A stretch of DNA of 64,000 nt from JACRCG01 sp964524835 (GTDB lineage Bacteria; Desulfobacterota; Desulfuromonadia; Geobacterales; Pseudopelobacteraceae): the NCBI GenBank assembly GCA_964524835.1, contig CAZGEG010000012.1, positions 58,983 through 122,982 on the forward strand. The letters run 5' to 3'. The position numbers and the translations under genes were made by a program. Under the pieces are notes generated by a model. That model made no database searches, had not been told where the DNA came from, and saw only the letters and a list, made by a program, of their open reading frames with translations. Shown here piece after piece: positions 59,246-64,000 of this stretch (its first letter is position 1; every line of letters begins with the position of its first letter).

Positions 59246-60601
59246 ATGCCGCAACCTAATAATGTGCTTTTAGGTACAGCTATTGATCCGAAGCCAACTC
59301 GTGTTGTTTTAATGTTGCCAATGTGGTTTTTCCAGCTGTATCTGACAATGACGGTGCTTGTTTTTGCCTTTGGCCCGTGGCCGTGGCCTGTGCCGACCCC
59401 TCCGCTTCTTTATCTGTTTTTAATTTATGCTCAAGTAGCCCTTTGGTTGGGATATAAATTCGGACTGCGTGCTGATAAGGGTGGGTACTATAGTCGTATA
59501 AAACTGGATGCCTTAATCAAGATTAGTTTGACAATTAGCATCATCTGGATTTTGCCTAATTTCATGTTGCGCTTAGGGATTGAAAGTCTTGATTATTCTT
59601 TGATCGTTGAAGCAATAGCAAAAGGATTTATTAACCCTGCAGAAATGTATGCTGCCAGAGCTCAAGCTATGGCTGAAATCCAAAAAACTCCATTTATTGG
59701 TTATATAGCACTTCTACTTTACCCGGTCTTGTGGCTCACTGTCCCTCTTGCGGTTTTTTACTGGGAGAGGTTAGGTCGGAACTCAAAGCTTCTCTTTATT
59801 TTCTATGTTACTGCAGATATTTTATCATGGGTTGCTATAGGAACAAATAAAGGAATAGCAGAGTTCTTTGCATTATCGTTCTGCTTGATTATTGCTAGAA
59901 AACCTACAATATTAACAGCATTCAATCCAGCTAGATGGGCCAAGATTCTGATTATCTTTTTTGTCGGCGTCACAGTGATCTTTACTTTTTTTACTACGAG
60001 CATGACTGGTCGAGGAAAAGGTTCAATCCCCATGGAGGATAGAGCTTCCCATATTTCTGCTGACAGAAACAACTGGATGCTCTGTTTATTGAATGAAGAT
60101 GCACAGGGAGCCGTTGCTGCAGCGACTTCTTATATGGGGCAGGGGTACTATGCTCTTGGGCTTGCATTGAACGAGCCGTTTGACTGGAGCTATGGAGTTG
60201 GAAATTCTTATTATCTTACGGGTCTTTCCAAAATCTTTATTGGACAGTCTGATGTTGCAGATAGGACGTATCCTGCAAAAACTGAAAAGTTCAATTTGGA
60301 TCGTTTTGTTTACTGGCATAGTTTCTATTCATGGATCGCGTCCGATTTAACGTTTCCAGGAACAATTGTTTTTGTTTTCCTGATTGGAAGGCTTTTTGCC
60401 ATGGCCTGGATTGATGTACTGGGAAAACAGAACCCATTTGCTGTTGCATTTTTTGCTTTACTATTAATCATGTTGTTTTATTTTCCTGCGAATAATCAAG
60501 TTTTTGCCTTTGCAAATACCGCGAACGCTTTTTTTGTAATATTGCCTCTCTGGCTCCTAACCAGAAAACGTTATAAATTGTTTAGATCACAGGAGCGGTA
60601 A
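59246..60601 (+). CDS. wzy: Probable O-antigen/oligosaccharide polymerase (Wzy-like)
   Basis: 451 residues, ~10-12 helices with a long periplasmic-type loop (about 250-330: TGRGKGSIPMEDRASHISADRNNWMLCLLNEDAQGAVAAATSYMGQGYYALGLALNEPFDWSYGVGNSYYL). That architecture and its place after wzx suggest the repeat-unit polymerase. Wzy proteins have little sequence conservation, so the name is by context. Starts two bases after wzx. Confidence 0.72.
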   Translation: MPQPNNVLLGTAIDPKPTRVVLMLPMWFFQLYLTMTVLVFAFGPWPWPVPTPPLLYLFLIYAQVALWLGYKFGLRADKGGYYSRIKLDALIKISLTISIIWILPNFMLRLGIESLDYSLIVEAIAKGFINPAEMYAARAQAMAEIQKTPFIGYIALLLYPVLWLTVPLAVFYWERLGRNSKLLFIFYVTADILSWVAIGTNKGIAEFFALSFCLIIARKPTILTAFNPARWAKILIIFFVGVTVIFTFFTTSMTGRGKGSIPMEDRASHISADRNNWMLCLLNEDAQGAVAAATSYMGQGYYALGLALNEPFDWSYGVGNSYYLTGLSKIFIGQSDVADRTYPAKTEKFNLDRFVYWHSFYSWIASDLTFPGTIVFVFLIGRLFAMAWIDVLGKQNPFAVAFFALLLIMLFYFPANNQVFAFANTANAFFVILPLWLLTRKRYKLFRSQER

Positions 60602-60602
60602 C

Positions 60603-61949
60603 GTGTTTTCACATTCGGATTTCCCAAAAGTTTTGGTTGTAAATGCACTGCCTTTTTCCTGGACAACAAACAGTGGGATTACCATGTCCAACCTGTTTAT
60701 GGGGTGGCCAAGCGATAGACTTGCTCAGATAGACTACTCGAACACTAAAGCCGATTTTGATATTTGCAGTAATTACTGGCTTCTTAAGAAATGGGATATT
60801 CTTAAAGGCTGCATTGGTAATTCTCCTCTCTCCAATATTAGGAGCATTGAGGAGATTGCAGCAAATTGTGCTGACACACTTGATCAGGATGGCTATGAAA
60901 GTCGGGCAACGGTTGAAAGACAGCTAAGTTGCCTTCCTTTGAAGCTACGTATTTATATTGGTGAGATGATTTTTAGGTTGCCGTCCGTACTCTCACCTCC
61001 GCTACTCAACTGGATCGACAATTTTCAGCCTGACGTCATTTTTTCTTTTACAGCGAGCGCTCCGATGCTAAGAACTGTGGTTAAAATTTCACAGTTGCGG
61101 GATATTCCTATTCTCCCCTATTTCACAGATGATTGGATTACCACTCTTTTCAAGGATGATTTTCTTAGTCTTCCGCTGCGTAGAAGCTTGCTTTACTGGT
61201 TTGATGAATGTTTAAAACGGGCTCCTGTCCGTATTGCAAATTGCGATGCAATGAACGAAGAATATACGAAGCGCTATGGAGGGCAATTCGAGACCTTCAT
61301 GAATCTTGTCAAATACAGTGAGGAAATGTGCAGCAACAGATTCGAGCGGACACGGGAGAGAATTCGTTTTGTTTATATAGGCAGTCTGGAACCAGGTCGA
61401 TGGAAGTCACTTCGTGCTATTGGGGAGGCTTTGCAGGAACTTGAAACCATTGGAATCAAGGGGGAGTTGTTGATTTATTCTTTTCCGGCCGATATCGAAA
61501 AATATGGCCACTCACTTTCTCTTGAGCCGGTAATGCGTTTAATGGGGACTGCCCGGTATGATGATGTCAGGAAACTACAGCAGGAAGCGGACGTATTAAT
61601 CCACGTGGAGAGTTTCGACCCATCTATTCGTGAATATACCAGATATTCTCTTTCTACAAAAATTCCGCAATACATGATGGTGGGGGCTTGCATATTCGCG
61701 TATGGTCCAGAAGAAATTGCTTCAGTAAAATATCTATCTGATACAGGTGCCGGTGTAACACTCGGAGAGGATGATCCTGCGCAACTGGCTAAATTGCTAG
61801 GTCAGCTGATTCAAAGTCATAGCCTTCGTAATTCTACCAGGAGCAGGGCTAAAGAAATTGCGTTGCAGCGAAATGAAATTATAGGCCAACGTGAACGGTT
61901 TAGGCAGACAGTAGTCAGGTCTTGCGAGGATTTTAAGGGGAAGCAATGA
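60603..61949 (+). CDS. Glycosyltransferase, GT4-like
   Basis: 448 residues. The N-terminal Rossmann-like half has KVLVVNALPFSWTTNSGITMSNLF and FQPDVIFSFTASAPMLRT; the C-terminal half has IRFVYIGSLEPGRWKSLRAIGEAL and a nucleotide-sugar region around VLIHVESFD...LSTKIPQYMMVGACIFAYGPEE. GTG start. A retaining GT-B transferase acting on the cytoplasmic face is likely; sugar and linkage unknown. The four-base overlap with the next gene marks one operon. Confidence 0.78.
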   Translation: MFSHSDFPKVLVVNALPFSWTTNSGITMSNLFMGWPSDRLAQIDYSNTKADFDICSNYWLLKKWDILKGCIGNSPLSNIRSIEEIAANCADTLDQDGYESRATVERQLSCLPLKLRIYIGEMIFRLPSVLSPPLLNWIDNFQPDVIFSFTASAPMLRTVVKISQLRDIPILPYFTDDWITTLFKDDFLSLPLRRSLLYWFDECLKRAPVRIANCDAMNEEYTKRYGGQFETFMNLVKYSEEMCSNRFERTRERIRFVYIGSLEPGRWKSLRAIGEALQELETIGIKGELLIYSFPADIEKYGHSLSLEPVMRLMGTARYDDVRKLQQEADVLIHVESFDPSIREYTRYSLSTKIPQYMMVGACIFAYGPEEIASVKYLSDTGAGVTLGEDDPAQLAKLLGQLIQSHSLRNSTRSRAKEIALQRNEIIGQRERFRQTVVRSCEDFKGKQ

Positions 61950-63184
61950 ACAATACTATTAAAAATCCAGCGTCAACCACTAGTGCTGTTGCATATATCA
62001 GCCTTACAGTACCAACCACGAAAAAATTTCTTACTTCTGCTGTGCATAATAATCAATTGATATATATGCAGCAGATATTACGTGGATTGAAAAATGGTTT
62101 CAGGAATTTCACCGCATTTTCTGCAATTCCAATTGAGTCGTATCCCCGGAGCAACAGGCTCTGGATTGGAAGAGAGTGCGTGATGTTTGAAAATGATACA
62201 TGTATAAATTGTCTGGCATTCCTGAACATTACCGGTATAAAACAAATTCTAATAGGGCTATCTGTTTTTTTTCATATTCTGGTTTGGGGTTGGCGTAACC
62301 GCCATGTATCTGACCGTGTAGTTTTTGCCTACAATCTGTCGGTTCCCCACATCATGTTTTACACACTGGGCGGATGGTTTGTTGACGCACGGGTGATAGC
62401 GTTCATCGGTGATGTAATTGTGCCGGGCCAAACTGTGCCGTACGGAATCTTGTACAGGATTGATGGTTTTTTTCAGAAGTTGTTTATAAACCGCCTGGAC
62501 GGGTACATTGTTGTAGCTGACAAAATTGCCCTTGATTTTGCTCCCGGTAAAGATTATTTGCGCATCGATGGGGGGGTTGGCACAGAAGTGTGTGAAAAAA
62601 CCGGAGAATATTTGGAAGCTAGAATTTTTGATGAGTCAATTTTTAAGATAGTTGTGACAGGCACTCTGTCGGAATTCAACGGAATCAATGAAGTTATCAG
62701 GGCCTTCTCTCTTTTAAGTGGCTGTAATTTCAAGTTATGCATTGCCGGTCGAGGTGATCTTGAACAGGATGTGCTTGCCGCTGTAAAAAAAGACCCGCGT
62801 ATCGAATATTTGGGCTACCTGGACTACGATGATATGTTAAGACTCCACTCCACGGCTGATGTTTTGGTAAGTATGCGGATTACTAAAAATCTTATCACAG
62901 ATTATGCGTTTCCATCAAAAACGTTTGAATACCTTCTCTCAGGTATCCCCGTTATTACTACTTGTACTGGCCATATGAAAGAAGAGTATAGGAATTACTG
63001 TTTATTGCTTATGGATGAAACTGTTGATGAGTTGGCAAAAAAAATCCAATACGTTGCCAGCATGAAACAGGACGAGCGTTTTGAAATAGGAAGGACTGCG
63101 AGAGATTATATTCTAAATAACAAGTTGTGGAGTATGCAAATGGACAAGGTAGTAAACTACATCTGTAAGTCCTCTAATCAATAG
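61946..63184 (+). CDS. Glycosyltransferase, GT4 family (GT-B fold)
   Basis: 412 residues. The C-terminal donor domain is clear: KIVVTGTLSEFNGINEVIRAFSLLSGCNFKLCIAGRGDLEQDVLAAVKKDPRIEYLGYLDYDDMLRLHSTADVLVSMR...YAFPSKTFEYLLSGIPVITT, the family E-x7-E-like PSKxxEYxxxGxP motif. Probably adds a sugar to the lipid-linked repeat unit. Followed by a 190-base gap. Confidence 0.85.
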   Translation: MNNTIKNPASTTSAVAYISLTVPTTKKFLTSAVHNNQLIYMQQILRGLKNGFRNFTAFSAIPIESYPRSNRLWIGRECVMFENDTCINCLAFLNITGIKQILIGLSVFFHILVWGWRNRHVSDRVVFAYNLSVPHIMFYTLGGWFVDARVIAFIGDVIVPGQTVPYGILYRIDGFFQKLFINRLDGYIVVADKIALDFAPGKDYLRIDGGVGTEVCEKTGEYLEARIFDESIFKIVVTGTLSEFNGINEVIRAFSLLSGCNFKLCIAGRGDLEQDVLAAVKKDPRIEYLGYLDYDDMLRLHSTADVLVSMRITKNLITDYAFPSKTFEYLLSGIPVITTCTGHMKEEYRNYCLLLMDETVDELAKKIQYVASMKQDERFEIGRTARDYILNNKLWSMQMDKVVNYICKSSNQ

Positions 63185-63375
63185 AATTGGCGGATAAATT
63201 GTTCAAGTCAAAAAAATGTATTGTTTTTTTGCCGTTGGCAATAAAACCGGTTTCTTACAACGTCGAAATGTGCATGAACAGTCCGTAAAAAGTTAGACAA
63301 TCATTGATTTTAAAAAAACTTGCCATGCTCGTTTTATTTCGTTTGGATTGATACAAAAAAATTGAGGAGGCACAA

Positions 63376-63990
63376 ATGACAGTTGAGGAAGCAATTCGAC
63401 GCACTATTGAAGAATTCCCAGTCGATGGATATATGACCCCAGAAGATACGGTAAAAGGAGCATACTCAAATATAGCCAACACCGCCCTACGTTATCTAAA
63501 ACCTGGGAGTTCGATCTTGGATTTTGGCTGTGGCCCGTGTGAAAAAACAGCAGTTTTGCAGTACTTAGGGTTTAATTGTTCTGCTTATGACGACTTGCAG
63601 GATGAATGGCACAAAACGCCTGGGAACCGAGAGAAGATAATATCTTTTGCTCATAATTGTGGAATCGATTTTAAACAAGCTAATTCTTCAGTAACGTTGC
63701 CATTTAATAAGAACTCTTTTGATATGGTTATGCTGCATGATGTATTAGAACACCTCCATGATTCACCTCGTGATCTGCTTAATGATTTGCTTGAAATTGT
63801 CAAACCTGATGGTTTGCTATTTGTAACGGTTCCTAATGCCGTAAATATCAAAAAACGGATAAATGTTTTATTAGGTAAAACGAATATGCATGATTTTGGT
63901 AGTTACTATTGGTATCCTGGGCCTTGGAGGGGGCATAACAGAGAGTGTATCGCCTCAGTCGGAATTGGACTTTCAGGCCGCTTGATCTAA
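63376..63990 (+). CDS. Class I SAM-dependent methyltransferase, possibly C-terminally altered
   Basis: 204 residues. SAM motif ILDFGCGPCEKTAVLQYLGFNCSAYDD, motif II region FDMVMLHDVLEHLHDSPRDLLNDLLEIVKPDGLLFVTVPNAVNIKKR. Strong GAGGAGG ribosome site. The end, PWRGHNRE followed by CIASVGIGLSGRLI and a stop, departs from what such methyltransferases show after WRGHxRE (usually a longer substrate domain), so a frameshift or truncation near the window end is likely. Target unknown; by context a sugar or its lipid-linked intermediate. Confidence 0.75.
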   Translation: MTVEEAIRRTIEEFPVDGYMTPEDTVKGAYSNIANTALRYLKPGSSILDFGCGPCEKTAVLQYLGFNCSAYDDLQDEWHKTPGNREKIISFAHNCGIDFKQANSSVTLPFNKNSFDMVMLHDVLEHLHDSPRDLLNDLLEIVKPDGLLFVTVPNAVNIKKRINVLLGKTNMHDFGSYYWYPGPWRGHNRECIASVGIGLSGRLI

Positions 63991-64000
63991 GGGTAAGTCA

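Overview
The window looks like the replication-origin region of a Desulfuromonadota (Geobacterales-type) chromosome. Evidence is the rpmH-rnpA-yidD-yidC-mnmE-mnmG-rsmG block running leftward from about 30.5 kb, dnaA-dnaN-recF-gyrB-gyrA running rightward from it, a futalosine-pathway menaquinone gene (mqnC), a diheme c-type cytochrome lipoprotein, and many short palindromic intergenic repeats. The genus assignment is inferred from gene content only. One 100-base N gap (43348-43447) sits inside a tandem repeat.

Layout. 1-11 kb: chromate transporter genes, a JAMM-domain/DinG-type helicase fusion, a lipoprotein, a membrane protein, a two-component system, a cytochrome lipoprotein, TatD, a cardiolipin-synthase-like enzyme and an FAH-family hydrolase. 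9.97-11.62 kb: two integron-type gene cassettes with two recognisable attC sites and no integrase in the window (a CALIN). One carries a four-helix membrane protein, the other a HigBA-like toxin-antitoxin pair plus a frameshifted small membrane protein. 11.7-23.9 kb: a long, tightly overlapping minus-strand run, thioesterase-mqnC-rnd-gspHIJKLMN-GspE N-domain protein-nadD-rsfS-rlmH-gpmI. It joins the pseudopilin and assembly-platform half of a type II secretion system to housekeeping genes. 24.1-30.5 kb: rsmG, mnmG, mnmE, yidC, yidD, rnpA, rpmH, with two perfect parS sites. 30.5-42.4 kb: dnaA, a probable oriC between dnaA and dnaN, dnaN, recF, gyrB, gyrA, a HEAT-like protein and gpsA.

42.5-50 kb: a REP-associated tyrosine transposase with three copies of its 28-bp palindrome (one inside its own reading frame), the gapped tandem repeat, ispF, a CbpA-type DnaJ, protoporphyrinogen oxidase, radC, uppP, and a DUF47/PiT phosphate uptake pair. 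50-56.5 kb: manC-manB-gmd-(four-helix-bundle gene)-fcl-gmd2, coupled genes that turn mannose/fructose phosphates into GDP-mannose, GDP-4-keto-6-deoxymannose and GDP-L-fucose. The fcl gene carries repeat-derived coding insertions. 56.5-64 kb: an ORF6N gene among degenerate repeats, then an AT-rich cluster of flippase, polymerase, two glycosyltransferases and a methyltransferase, consistent with a horizontally acquired surface-polysaccharide locus fed by the GDP-sugar genes.

The most notable items are the two-cassette CALIN with matching core sites, the palindrome-riddled transposase, the palindromic in-frame insertion in GDP-fucose synthase, and the JAMM-helicase fusion. All coordinates and motifs were read by eye; no database search was run.
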